A stretch of DNA of 64,000 nucleotides, taken from NCBI GenBank assembly GCA_029249445.1, contig JAQWHI010000009.1, positions 62,001-126,000 on the forward strand, read 5' to 3'. This document shows positions 55,838 to 64,000 of the stretch, piece by piece. Position 1 is the first letter of the stretch. Each line of letters starts with the position of its first letter. This DNA is from Crocinitomicaceae bacterium (lineage in GTDB: Bacteria > Bacteroidota > Bacteroidia > Flavobacteriales_D > Crocinitomicaceae). The notes beneath the pieces are model-generated. The model did no database searches, was not told the origin of the DNA, and worked only from the letters and a program-made list of their open reading frames with translations. Position numbers and translations under genes: made by a program.

Positions 55838-57163
55838 TTACAGCAGGTCATTAGCCAAATTAGCCAATTCTGAACGCTCTCCTTTTTCTAATTTTACATG
55901 TGCAAATAGATTTTGTCCTCGCAATCGATCCATTAAATAGGCCAGTCCATTACTGTGCTCATCCAAATAGGGTGTATCTATTTGGTTTACATCACCGGTG
56001 AAGACAATTTTTGTGTTGTCTCCCGCTCGTGTGATGATTGTTTTTATTTCATGTGGCGTTAAGTTCTGAGCTTCATCTACAATGAACATGATATTTGATA
56101 AACTTCTCCCTCGAATGAAGGCCAATGGTGTAATTACGAATTTGCCGTTTTCTTCAAGCTCTGTAATCGCCTTTCTCTTTTTTTCATTTTCGCCGAATTG
56201 CGATTTAATAAACTTTAAATTGTCCCAAAGTGGCTCCATATAAGGTCCAATTTTATCATCAGCATCTCCTGGTAAAAATCCGATTTCTTTATTCGAAAGA
56301 GGGACGATTGGCCGTGCAAGGATAATTTGATGGTATTTTTTGTGCTGTTCAAGAGCTGAAGCGAGTGCTAGAAGTGTTTTTCCTGTCCCAGCAACTCCCT
56401 GGAGCGCAACGAGTTTTATGTCTGGATTTAAAAGTGCATTCAATGCGAATGCTTGCTCTGCATTTTTAGGCTTTATTCCGTAAACGAATTCTTTTTCAAT
56501 GCGTTCAATTCTATCGAGGTGTGGATTGTAGACCGCAAGGGAAGAAGATTTCCCATTTTTTAGGATATAATATCCATTGGCAATTTTGTTTGTGCCTAAA
56601 ATGTCATTTTCCTCAATATGACCTTTTGTAAAGATCTGTCGAATTTGTTCTGAGTCTACATTTTCAACAGTGCACACACTTGACGGTTGAATATTTTCTA
56701 AAGCTACTTTCCCTGTTTCGTAATCTTCAGCAACAATCCCAAGTGCTTTGGCTTTAATCCGCAGGTTGATGTCTTTTGTTACCATGATGACATCAGTTTT
56801 TGCATTTTTTTCTTTTAGGTGAAGTGCAGAATTAATGATTTTGTGGTCATTTTTTCCGCGCGCATAGATTGTTTCAGCATCCAATCCTTCTGGATTTGAA
56901 ACGAGTATCACTTTAAATTTCCCATGTCCATTCCCTAGTGGAATCCAGTCTTGAAGGCTGTGGCTCCCGGATAGTTTATCAATGAAACGGATTACCTCTC
57001 TTGCAGAAAAGTTTTTTGTATCGTTCCCAATCTTGAATTTGTCCAACTCTTCCAGCACGGTAATTGGAATCGCGACATCATGGTGCTCAAAGTTTGTAAT
57101 AGATTGGTGATCATGGAGTAGTACGGATGTATCAAGTACAAAAATCTTTTTCTTTTTACCCAT
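55838..57163 (-). CDS. PIN-domain + PhoH-family ATPase (YlaK/PhoH-like)
   Basis: N-term KKIFVLDTSVLLHDHQSI (PIN); VALQGVAGTGKTLLALA Walker A, ARPIVPLSNKEIGFLPGD, FIVDEAQNLTPHEIKTIITRAG, FTGDVNQIDTPYLD. Confidence 0.95.
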   Translation of the reverse strand: MGKKKKIFVLDTSVLLHDHQSITNFEHHDVAIPITVLEELDKFKIGNDTKNFSAREVIRFIDKLSGSHSLQDWIPLGNGHGKFKVILVSNPEGLDAETIYARGKNDHKIINSALHLKEKNAKTDVIMVTKDINLRIKAKALGIVAEDYETGKVALENIQPSSVCTVENVDSEQIRQIFTKGHIEENDILGTNKIANGYYILKNGKSSSLAVYNPHLDRIERIEKEFVYGIKPKNAEQAFALNALLNPDIKLVALQGVAGTGKTLLALASALEQHKKYHQIILARPIVPLSNKEIGFLPGDADDKIGPYMEPLWDNLKFIKSQFGENEKKRKAITELEENGKFVITPLAFIRGRSLSNIMFIVDEAQNLTPHEIKTIITRAGDNTKIVFTGDVNQIDTPYLDEHSNGLAYLMDRLRGQNLFAHVKLEKGERSELANLANDLL

Positions 57164-57261
57164 AGAGTTTTATTTGCTATTAAGTTACGAGTATTGCATC
57201 ATATTCTCTGTGTTTTGTGCCTCTAGTTATTGACAATTTTATGTTGATCTGGATTGTTTGA

Positions 57262-58599
57262 TTAAAAGAGAATGTTGTCTTTTAAGATTTGATTTAAAGG
57301 AATCTTTAGTCTTCCATAGGCTGTTTTCGTTGAGGTCGAGTCAAGTAGCAGCGTGTAGGGTGTTTTATTGTATGTAAAATCAATTTTATTTTGTTCATTT
57401 TCATACAGTACAGGGATGAATCCACCAGTATGGAATACTATCGAAGAATCCGTGATTTTTAGATTAAAGGGCGGGGAAAAGAGGAAACGGTATTTTTTAT
57501 CATGCCGTGTTAACATCCCTTTCTTTAATAACTGTGTAATGAAAGCCTCATTTTTTTCATTTGTGCTAATAAACAATGAATACGCAGGGACTTTGATTTT
57601 TCGAGAACGAACAACCTCACTGACCTCAAAGTTATCATCCAAAATGGATTCTATATATTTTTCAGTTATTGTTTGTATTCCTCCTTGGCGAAATGCAAGG
57701 CCTCCGTCCCAAACATCAAAGAATTCTTTTAGAGGAAAATTAATTGGAACACCTATTTTTTTTATTAATCGTACAAGAGGCTTATTTGAATTATTTCTCA
57801 GGCGCTCTGGGGTTATGAAAAGGCTCGCAGAATTCCGCGTAAATTCCTGTGATGCATACTTCCAACCTTCTTCAACGAGTTGGAAAGGAAGAGTGTCAAT
57901 TTGATTCACTTCAGCATTTAACGTAATACTGGTCGAATCATTACTCATCGTAAGATAGATAGATTCAATACCATTTGATGCCAAGTCTGCACCCTTGATT
58001 TTGGCAATCAATGGAGGTCCTGAGGGTTGTTGGTTTAAAAAAGACCGCCAGTTTGGTTGAATCTCATTTATTTTTGCAAACAAGATATCATGGTATATTC
58101 GTTTAAAATCACCTCCTTGATAAAGTAAAAGCCAATCATATCCATAGGCAATGTAAGTGTTGTATTTCTCTATTTTGAATACATGCTTTTTATAGACAAC
58201 AGTATCTTTAAGTCCGATGATACGATCAAGCTGTTCAATTCCGGATCGTACTGCTGAACTATCAGAAATTACGAACATCGCACCTAGAGATTGGACCATC
58301 CAATCGTTTTCATTTGCAAAGATGTAAGCAGGTTTTTGAAAATCAACTCCAAAACTTTTGCCTTGACCAAGGATAAATTCGGGCGTCAAAAATTCTCGAA
58401 AGGGTACTTTGAAATGATAGGTAGAACTTGATAGCGAGCGCGAGAGAGCCAACACATTTGCGGTGCCAATAACATCAGCTTCGGGCAAACGATCAAAAAA
58501 GCGTGTCCGCTCTAGGGGTATTTCTTTCCATCGCTGAAAGAATAGCAGCGTGACGAAAACCACGCAGAGAGTAAGGATTACACTGTTTTTTTTTCGCAT
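57262..58599 (-). CDS. Uncharacterised N-terminally membrane-anchored protein
   Basis: Long ORF with N-terminal TM (NSVILTLCVVFVTLLFFQRW), 4 nt from the next minus-strand gene; no family recognised. Confidence 0.75.
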   Translation of the reverse strand: MRKKNSVILTLCVVFVTLLFFQRWKEIPLERTRFFDRLPEADVIGTANVLALSRSLSSSTYHFKVPFREFLTPEFILGQGKSFGVDFQKPAYIFANENDWMVQSLGAMFVISDSSAVRSGIEQLDRIIGLKDTVVYKKHVFKIEKYNTYIAYGYDWLLLYQGGDFKRIYHDILFAKINEIQPNWRSFLNQQPSGPPLIAKIKGADLASNGIESIYLTMSNDSTSITLNAEVNQIDTLPFQLVEEGWKYASQEFTRNSASLFITPERLRNNSNKPLVRLIKKIGVPINFPLKEFFDVWDGGLAFRQGGIQTITEKYIESILDDNFEVSEVVRSRKIKVPAYSLFISTNEKNEAFITQLLKKGMLTRHDKKYRFLFSPPFNLKITDSSIVFHTGGFIPVLYENEQNKIDFTYNKTPYTLLLDSTSTKTAYGRLKIPLNQILKDNILF

Positions 58600-58603
58600 T
58601 GAC

Positions 58604-60430
58604 CTACTTCGATATTACATACAAACTGTTTATTAAATCTAAGAGATAAGTACCTGAGTTTGTATATTCTCCTTCAAATTTATAGTTCATACTGAACGTG
58701 GTACCTGTATTCGATGTTTTTGAAGATGTCAACTCGAACACACCTGATTTTCCTCGAAGCACATTAACTATCTGATTCTGTTGGGTATTGAACAACTCTT
58801 CAGGAAGTTCTTCGACTGCTTTGGATAAGTCAACGTGCGCATATACTGCACCTCCTTTCATTGCTTTTTTTATTTTTTTCTTTGTGATAGAAGCATCACC
58901 ATATCCGTTGGAATGCGTTTTCGCTAAATTCTCATCATTGGTGTAGATGAACAAATTGTTTTTGTTAATGATGTACAAAGGAGCTGTATTGAGAATCGCA
59001 TTATCGATCATGTAGTACTCTCCCATATCATGTGTTTCGCTGTAGAATTGACTATTGAATTTCATGATTTTATACATGATATCATTTCTGTCTGTTGAAA
59101 AGCCAACCACAAAAATAGGCATGTCTTCTTCGGCTTCAACTTCCTGTTCTGTGTAATCATAGTTTTCTTCGTCATACTCCCAAATAAATTTCTTTGTCTT
59201 GATTTTTTGAATTCCATTGAAGGTCCCAAACAAGCTTCCCTTGTAAGAGGCAAACAAGGCATCCTTATTTAAATATTCGTCCATTAATTCAACTACTAAA
59301 ACGAGAGCAGCGATTTCCCTACTCTTAGATTCAGAGAGGATAGGGAGTAGAATTTCCGTAACTTTTTCATAGGCATTTCTTAAATTCAAGTTGTAGGTAA
59401 AAAATGCCTGATTGTTCTGATGAATGTAGGGAAGAATGTTCTTGTCAAATTTGGCATCGGTCAACTCTTCATATACTGCGCCAATTTTTTCTCCGTACTG
59501 TGCATCAAGCTTAAATTGAATTTCATGGTCTAAGATGTGAATGGACCCAAGCATTAAATTCCCAGTGTATAGTTTCTCAAATTGGGTGTAAATTTGTGGG
59601 TGGACACTTCGCATGAAATCGAATGTGTTTTCATTCTGAAATCCTTTGGAATTGTCCATGTAAAAGGTTCCCTCTGTTGCCGATTTCAGCTGATTTTTGA
59701 ATTCTGGACTCTGATTTATAAGCATATTTTTATGAATGAATAGATCATCACAAATGGCTTTAACTGTTTTTTCTTGCATCGAGAGATCGACAGAATCGCG
59801 CAATTCCAAATAGGTCTTTTCGGAAGGATTGTGTTCCGCTTCTTCGAAGGCTTCTTCTATTGTGAGTTCCTCACTTATAACTTCTAACTCATATTCGGTA
59901 AAGGATTCCTCATTATACCATTCTGGTGTATGCCCGAGGGCCTCCCATATTGAATCTGTTATTGCTGTCACTCGGAAGTCTTTAGGGATAACACGAAACA
60001 ATATTCCAGAATTTCCAGAAATTGCAATTCTGTTGAAATAGGAAGTGTAAATATCAACCTCTGGATATGGAGATTTGGCGGATTTAAAGTCGTCAAATAC
60101 AGTAAAGAATTCTTTTCTGTTTTCAATACCAAATGTTAATCCAGTAACATCGTAATTGGCTGTTCGACCGATAAAAATATTCAATTTCTGATTGAAATCA
60201 ATTCCAGATTCTTTGATTGTTTTTTGTGCTGTTGAGCCGTCAAAGATTTCTTGTTGAATCTCTTCCATAAATTCATATTGGACCAATTCATCGAGTGAAA
60301 TTTTTTGGAGAAGGTTTATGTTGTTGAGGCTAAAAACAGAAATTGCTTCTTGGGGGATTAGTTCTTCTGGTTTTTGTCCGTTTACAGCGAAAATAATAAG
60401 AACAGAAAATAAGGTTGCTAGGGTTTTCAT
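58604..60430 (-). CDS. Uncharacterised secreted protein
   Basis: Signal peptide MKTLATLFSVLIIFAVNGQ; 608 aa ORF; IPQEAISVFSLNNINLLQKISLDELVQYEFMEEI; no family firmly recognised. Confidence 0.75.
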   Translation of the reverse strand: MKTLATLFSVLIIFAVNGQKPEELIPQEAISVFSLNNINLLQKISLDELVQYEFMEEIQQEIFDGSTAQKTIKESGIDFNQKLNIFIGRTANYDVTGLTFGIENRKEFFTVFDDFKSAKSPYPEVDIYTSYFNRIAISGNSGILFRVIPKDFRVTAITDSIWEALGHTPEWYNEESFTEYELEVISEELTIEEAFEEAEHNPSEKTYLELRDSVDLSMQEKTVKAICDDLFIHKNMLINQSPEFKNQLKSATEGTFYMDNSKGFQNENTFDFMRSVHPQIYTQFEKLYTGNLMLGSIHILDHEIQFKLDAQYGEKIGAVYEELTDAKFDKNILPYIHQNNQAFFTYNLNLRNAYEKVTEILLPILSESKSREIAALVLVVELMDEYLNKDALFASYKGSLFGTFNGIQKIKTKKFIWEYDEENYDYTEQEVEAEEDMPIFVVGFSTDRNDIMYKIMKFNSQFYSETHDMGEYYMIDNAILNTAPLYIINKNNLFIYTNDENLAKTHSNGYGDASITKKKIKKAMKGGAVYAHVDLSKAVEELPEELFNTQQNQIVNVLRGKSGVFELTSSKTSNTGTTFSMNYKFEGEYTNSGTYLLDLINSLYVISK

Positions 60431-60502
60431 TTTGGTTTTTTATGCGGTGTGTAAGACACATATATTTACTCAAAAATACAAATAATTGTATGGTCTGATT
60501 GT

Positions 60503-61174
60503 TTACTGCTTCAGATCGATGAGATTGTCTAAAAGTCTTGGATTTTGAACTAATGAATAGGTGTCAGTGCGAAGCATAATTGCTTTTTTATTGGTTGATA
60601 ATTTGGCGCTGTCGTTGTTGAATGCACGAATTTCTTTATCGAATCGGGTAATTGAAGTGTAGGTGCCCTCTTTGAGTTTCAGTTGATCTTTAGCGGTGAT
60701 TTGTTTCGATTTCTTTAAAGTAATTTTAGGTACAGATCGTTCCAAATGCGTCCCACTAAAGATCAGCCATTTGTGGTCCAACTCAGGAATTGGTTTGCCT
60801 TTATTTTCTGAAATAGCAATTAGTTTAATCGCATACTGTAAGTCTTCGATGGATGCAAAGTCGCAAGAAAATTTAAATATAAAGTTGGTGTAATCTGCTT
60901 CAAGTTTTGCATTTGAAATTCCTGGTTGAAGTTTTAATTTTTCGTGTAAAGAAGTAATTTTCTGTTTCATCTCATCGAGCGATGGCACCCGTTTTCCGTC
61001 AAGACTGTCAAGAGCTAAGATGGAGTTGATTTTAATTTTACTTGAACTAAGATTTACGTTGTATTTGAAACAGCCACTGCCATCGGAGTTTAAGGTGAGG
61101 TCATCAATTATTTCAACGCAGCCTGTTAACAGAACAGCAGAAAGAATAGCGAAAATAAACTGAAGAAATCTCAT
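60503..61174 (-). CDS. Uncharacterised lipoprotein
   Basis: Lipobox FAILSAVLLTGCVEIIDDLTLNSDGSG. Confidence 0.75.
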   Translation of the reverse strand: MRFLQFIFAILSAVLLTGCVEIIDDLTLNSDGSGCFKYNVNLSSSKIKINSILALDSLDGKRVPSLDEMKQKITSLHEKLKLQPGISNAKLEADYTNFIFKFSCDFASIEDLQYAIKLIAISENKGKPIPELDHKWLIFSGTHLERSVPKITLKKSKQITAKDQLKLKEGTYTSITRFDKEIRAFNNDSAKLSTNKKAIMLRTDTYSLVQNPRLLDNLIDLKQ

Positions 61175-61332
61175 TGTACAAATTTATATATTTCTAGGTT
61201 TATCGAAAATCGAGCCAATTGGAGAAACAAAGTTGAAATTACAGTATTTTTCTATTCGCAACTGTACACTTGAATGTTCCTTTTTTAGGGCGATAACAAA
61301 CGGGATTAATTCAAAAACTCTGAGAAAAAACC

Positions 61333-61340
61333 TATATTTG
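61333..61340 (+). promoter_or_regulatory. Candidate -7 box (TATATTTG) for ridA-like gene
   Basis: TAnnTTTG 15 nt upstream of ATG 61356. Confidence 0.5.
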
Positions 61341-61355
61341 TCGCAAATAGTTGAT

Positions 61356-61790
61356 ATGTCAGACGATAGTAGAATTTCAACATCAAAAGCGCCAAAACCG
61401 GTAGGCTTGTATCCTCATGCTCGCAGAGTAGGGGACTTGTTGTTTTTATCAGGGGTAGGTCCTCGAGTAGCAGGATCCGATGCGATTGATTCTGCGGTGC
61501 CCGGATTGAAATTGGATAAAAATGGAAACTTTATTGAATTTGATTTTGCGGCACAATGCAGAAGTGTTTTTGACAATGTAAAAGTCATACTTGAAGCCTC
61601 TGGATCAAGCTGGGATCAATTGGTTGATGTTACTGTTTTCTTAGTGAATATGAAGCGTGATTTTCATGAATACAACAAAATTTATGCGGAGTATTTTAAG
61701 GACAATCTTCCTTGTCGAACAACTGTTGAGATCAATTCGCTCCCAACTCCGATCGCTATTGAATTAAAATGTATTGCAACAATTAAATAA
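61356..61790 (+). CDS. RidA/YjgF family protein
   Basis: PVGLYPHARRVGDLLFLSGVGPR, FDNVKVILEASGSSWDQLVDVTVFLVNMKRDFHEYNKIYAEYF, CRTTVEINSLPTPIAIELKCIA; ATG 61356 used since upstream track extension spans a likely promoter. Confidence 0.92.
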   Translation: MSDDSRISTSKAPKPVGLYPHARRVGDLLFLSGVGPRVAGSDAIDSAVPGLKLDKNGNFIEFDFAAQCRSVFDNVKVILEASGSSWDQLVDVTVFLVNMKRDFHEYNKIYAEYFKDNLPCRTTVEINSLPTPIAIELKCIATIK

Positions 61791-61792
61791 TT

Positions 61793-62371
61793 ATGTTTGG
61801 ATTTATTATTCGCTGTTTTTTAACAGCAGGATTACTTTTTAGTACTGTAGCACTCTTCTATAGTGGATACTGGGGATGGGGAATTACCTTAATTTTCCCA
61901 ACGGCGATTGTCATTTTTTCTTTTTTCCGAAATGAGCAAATGGTTTTGGCTTTGAATGCTATGCGAACAGGAGATACAGATAAAGCAAAAGCTAGAATTA
62001 ACAAAATTACTGCTCCTCAATTTTTACCTAAGAAACAACATGCGTATGTCTTGTTTTTAAAAGCGGTATTAAATACACAAGAACTTGGATTTACGAAGAG
62101 TGAAAACTTACTAAGAAAGGCAATAGATATGGGCTTACGGACAGCGCAAGACAATGCTGTGGCGCGCATGCATTTAGCAGGTATTTGTGCACAAACCGGG
62201 CGAAAGAAAGAGGCAACAACTCTACTCGCTGAGGCAAAAAAGCTGGACGCATCTGGAATGATGAAGGAGCAAATAAATCAAATGCAAGGACAGCTTCGTG
62301 CTACTCCATCTAAAAATCAAATGCGAATGGCTCAAATGATGGGAGGCCGACGCAAAACACCACGGAGATAG
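61793..62371 (+). CDS. Membrane protein with TPR-like repeats, unknown function
   Basis: Two N-terminal hydrophobic segments, TPR-like helices (YVLFLKAVLNTQELGFTKSENLLRKAIDMGL...ARMHLAGICAQTGRKKEATTLLAEAKKLD), basic C-terminus; 2-nt gap after ridA. Confidence 0.75.
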   Translation: MFGFIIRCFLTAGLLFSTVALFYSGYWGWGITLIFPTAIVIFSFFRNEQMVLALNAMRTGDTDKAKARINKITAPQFLPKKQHAYVLFLKAVLNTQELGFTKSENLLRKAIDMGLRTAQDNAVARMHLAGICAQTGRKKEATTLLAEAKKLDASGMMKEQINQMQGQLRATPSKNQMRMAQMMGGRRKTPRR

Positions 62372-62411
62372 TTGTTGAGCAGCAACAATTAGTGCTAGAT
62401 TTCAACTCGAC

Positions 62412-63254
62412 ATGCGTAAACTATATACTTCAAGCTGGTCAGATTACGAGCTAATAGATGCTGGCGGGGGAAAGAAACTTGAACGTTGGGGAACTGTGAT
62501 TACAATTCGTCCTGAAGTACAAGCCTACTTTAAATCTGAAAAACCGTTTGATGCATGGAGGAAGATGGCGCATTGGGAGTTCGTCTCAAAAGGTGCTCAA
62601 TCAGGTAGTTGGCAATCACTTAAAAAGAACGCTCCTTCAAATTGGAGTATTCACTATAAGAGGCATTCATTTGAACTACAGTTGACAAAGTTCAAACATG
62701 TTGGGCTGTTTCCTGAACAAGCAATCAATTGGCAATTCATTCAAGAAAAACTCAATGACGAAGGAAAGTTGTTGAACTTATTTGCCTACACGGGGGCTGC
62801 GTCTATTGCGGCGCGCAGCACAGGAGCAGAAACCTTGCATGTCGACTCCGTAAAACAACTGATTTCTTGGGCAAAGACAAACATGATAGCTTCCGATTTG
62901 GACAATATAAAATGGGTACATGAAGACGCATTGAAGTTCGCATCTCGAGAGGTAAAACGCGGAAATAAATTTGACGGGATCGTTATGGATCCACCTGCTT
63001 GGGGAATTGGAGCAAAAAAAGAAAAGTGGAAACTAGAGGATAAACTGGACGAACTGATGCGGACGGCAAAAAAATTGCTGACCCAAAAAGGGTTTTTAAT
63101 TTTAAATACATATTCTCCAAAAATTCAGATTGAAAGAATTGAAGAGTTGGCGCAGCTCTATTTTCCAGACCGAAATTTTGAAGTAAAGGAACTTTGGATG
63201 AAAACTACCTCAGGTAAAGAATTGTATTTCGGAAATTTACTTCGCGTGTTTTAA
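62412..63254 (+). CDS. Class I SAM-dependent methyltransferase, RlmI-like core
   Basis: LLNLFAYTGAASIAARSTGAETLHVDSVKQLISWAKTNM, FDGIVMDPPAWGIGAKKEKW; N-terminal PUA domain not evident. Confidence 0.85.
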   Translation: MRKLYTSSWSDYELIDAGGGKKLERWGTVITIRPEVQAYFKSEKPFDAWRKMAHWEFVSKGAQSGSWQSLKKNAPSNWSIHYKRHSFELQLTKFKHVGLFPEQAINWQFIQEKLNDEGKLLNLFAYTGAASIAARSTGAETLHVDSVKQLISWAKTNMIASDLDNIKWVHEDALKFASREVKRGNKFDGIVMDPPAWGIGAKKEKWKLEDKLDELMRTAKKLLTQKGFLILNTYSPKIQIERIEELAQLYFPDRNFEVKELWMKTTSGKELYFGNLLRVF

Positions 63255-64000
63255 GCGTTTTTAAGAATTTTATCGGCCAAAACATTACTCAATTTGAAGT
63301 AGCTTTCAGTCGTCCAACCGCCAACATGAGGCGATAGGATTACATTTTCAGCGTTCAATAGGTAATCAAAGCAGGGGTCATTTTTTTGCGAAAAAATGGA
63401 TTCAAAACTTGCCTTTTCGTATTCAAGAACGTCGAGACAAGCACCTAAAACGCTTTCTGATTTTAATGCATTTACTAATGCAGCAGTGTTTACTACTTTT
63501 CCGCGTGCTAGGTTGATCAGATATATAGGTTTTCTGAATTTTGAAAAGAAGGTTTCATCGGCAAAGTATACTGTTTCTGTATTCTGTGGAATATGAAAAC
63601 TTATTACATCACACTGATCAAATAAAGATTCAAGTTGCACTTCTTCGACCCATTCTGTGGCGAATCCTGTTTTGTATTTGTCGTAGGCTAAAACCGTTAC
63701 ATCAAATCCTCTTAATTTTTTGGCAAAGGCGCTACCGTTGTTTCCGAATCCAATGATTCCTACCGTTTTGCCATCCAACTCGGCACCTCGATTTTTTTCA
63801 CGCTCCCATTTCCCGTTTTTCACATCGTTACTGCAAAGGTGTAATTTATTGAATAAGGCCAATAACATACCTAGGGCGTGCTCTCCAACAGCATTTCTGT
63901 TTCCCTCAGGAGCATTATACAGCGCAATATTTTGCTGCTTACAATAAGTGAGGTCAATATTTTCCATTCCGGCACCCGAACGTGCAATAAAAATAAGTTG
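63251..64000 (-). CDS. D-2-hydroxyacid dehydrogenase (phosphoglycerate dehydrogenase-like), 5' end truncated by window edge
   Basis: Open to window end: QLIFIARSGAGMENIDLTYC...GKTVGIIGFGNNGSAFAKKLRGF, INLARGKVVNTAALVNAL, ILSPHVGGWTTES. Confidence 0.92.
   Translation of the reverse strand, partial: QLIFIARSGAGMENIDLTYCKQQNIALYNAPEGNRNAVGEHALGMLLALFNKLHLCSNDVKNGKWEREKNRGAELDGKTVGIIGFGNNGSAFAKKLRGFDVTVLAYDKYKTGFATEWVEEVQLESLFDQCDVISFHIPQNTETVYFADETFFSKFRKPIYLINLARGKVVNTAALVNALKSESVLGACLDVLEYEKASFESIFSQKNDPCFDYLLNAENVILSPHVGGWTTESYFKLSNVLADKILKNA

Noticed and set aside
1-64000. CRISPR arrays, prophage, IS elements, restriction-modification or abortive-infection systems
   Set aside because: No spaced direct repeats, transposase, integrase, phage structural or nuclease/methylase pair signatures seen in translations.

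Overview
AT-rich, gene-dense bacterial chromosome segment that I read as Bacteroidetes/Flavobacteriia. The basis is SprA, four proteins with type IX secretion (T9SS) C-terminal sorting domains, an Omp28-type protein, DUF4271-hemD linkage and TAnnTTTG-type -7 promoter boxes. I support about 47 protein-coding genes, mostly housekeeping or metabolic: kynurenine-type aldehyde dehydrogenase, carbonic anhydrase + SulP, PTPS-type pterin synthase + FolE, uridine-kinase-like, NtrY-like histidine kinase, GpsA, aspartate kinase, FeoA/FeoB, sugar MFS, ABC exporter, pseudouridine synthase, Dxs, IleRS, Pif1-like helicase, RecJ, PLP sulfur enzyme + Lrp, acyl-CoA dehydrogenase, HemD, sirtuin, malic enzyme-RuvA-SprA, PhoH, RidA. 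I see no rRNA, tRNA, CRISPR array, prophage, transposase or defence island. No clear-cut undescribed system is present. The most interesting signals are: (i) a cluster of GTTAAACAAAA-type repeats, one forming an inverted repeat, upstream of the PTPS-folE operon, with a 14-bp identical copy next to the dxs start codon, suggesting a shared and possibly light/MerR-type regulon; (ii) an ORF-track-missed 42-aa CxxC membrane microprotein overlapping the feoB stop; (iii) a PRMT-like methyltransferase; (iv) a poorly coding ~900-bp interval between dxs and ileS with a possible microprotein and hairpins; (v) a two-domain module shared by two secreted proteins.
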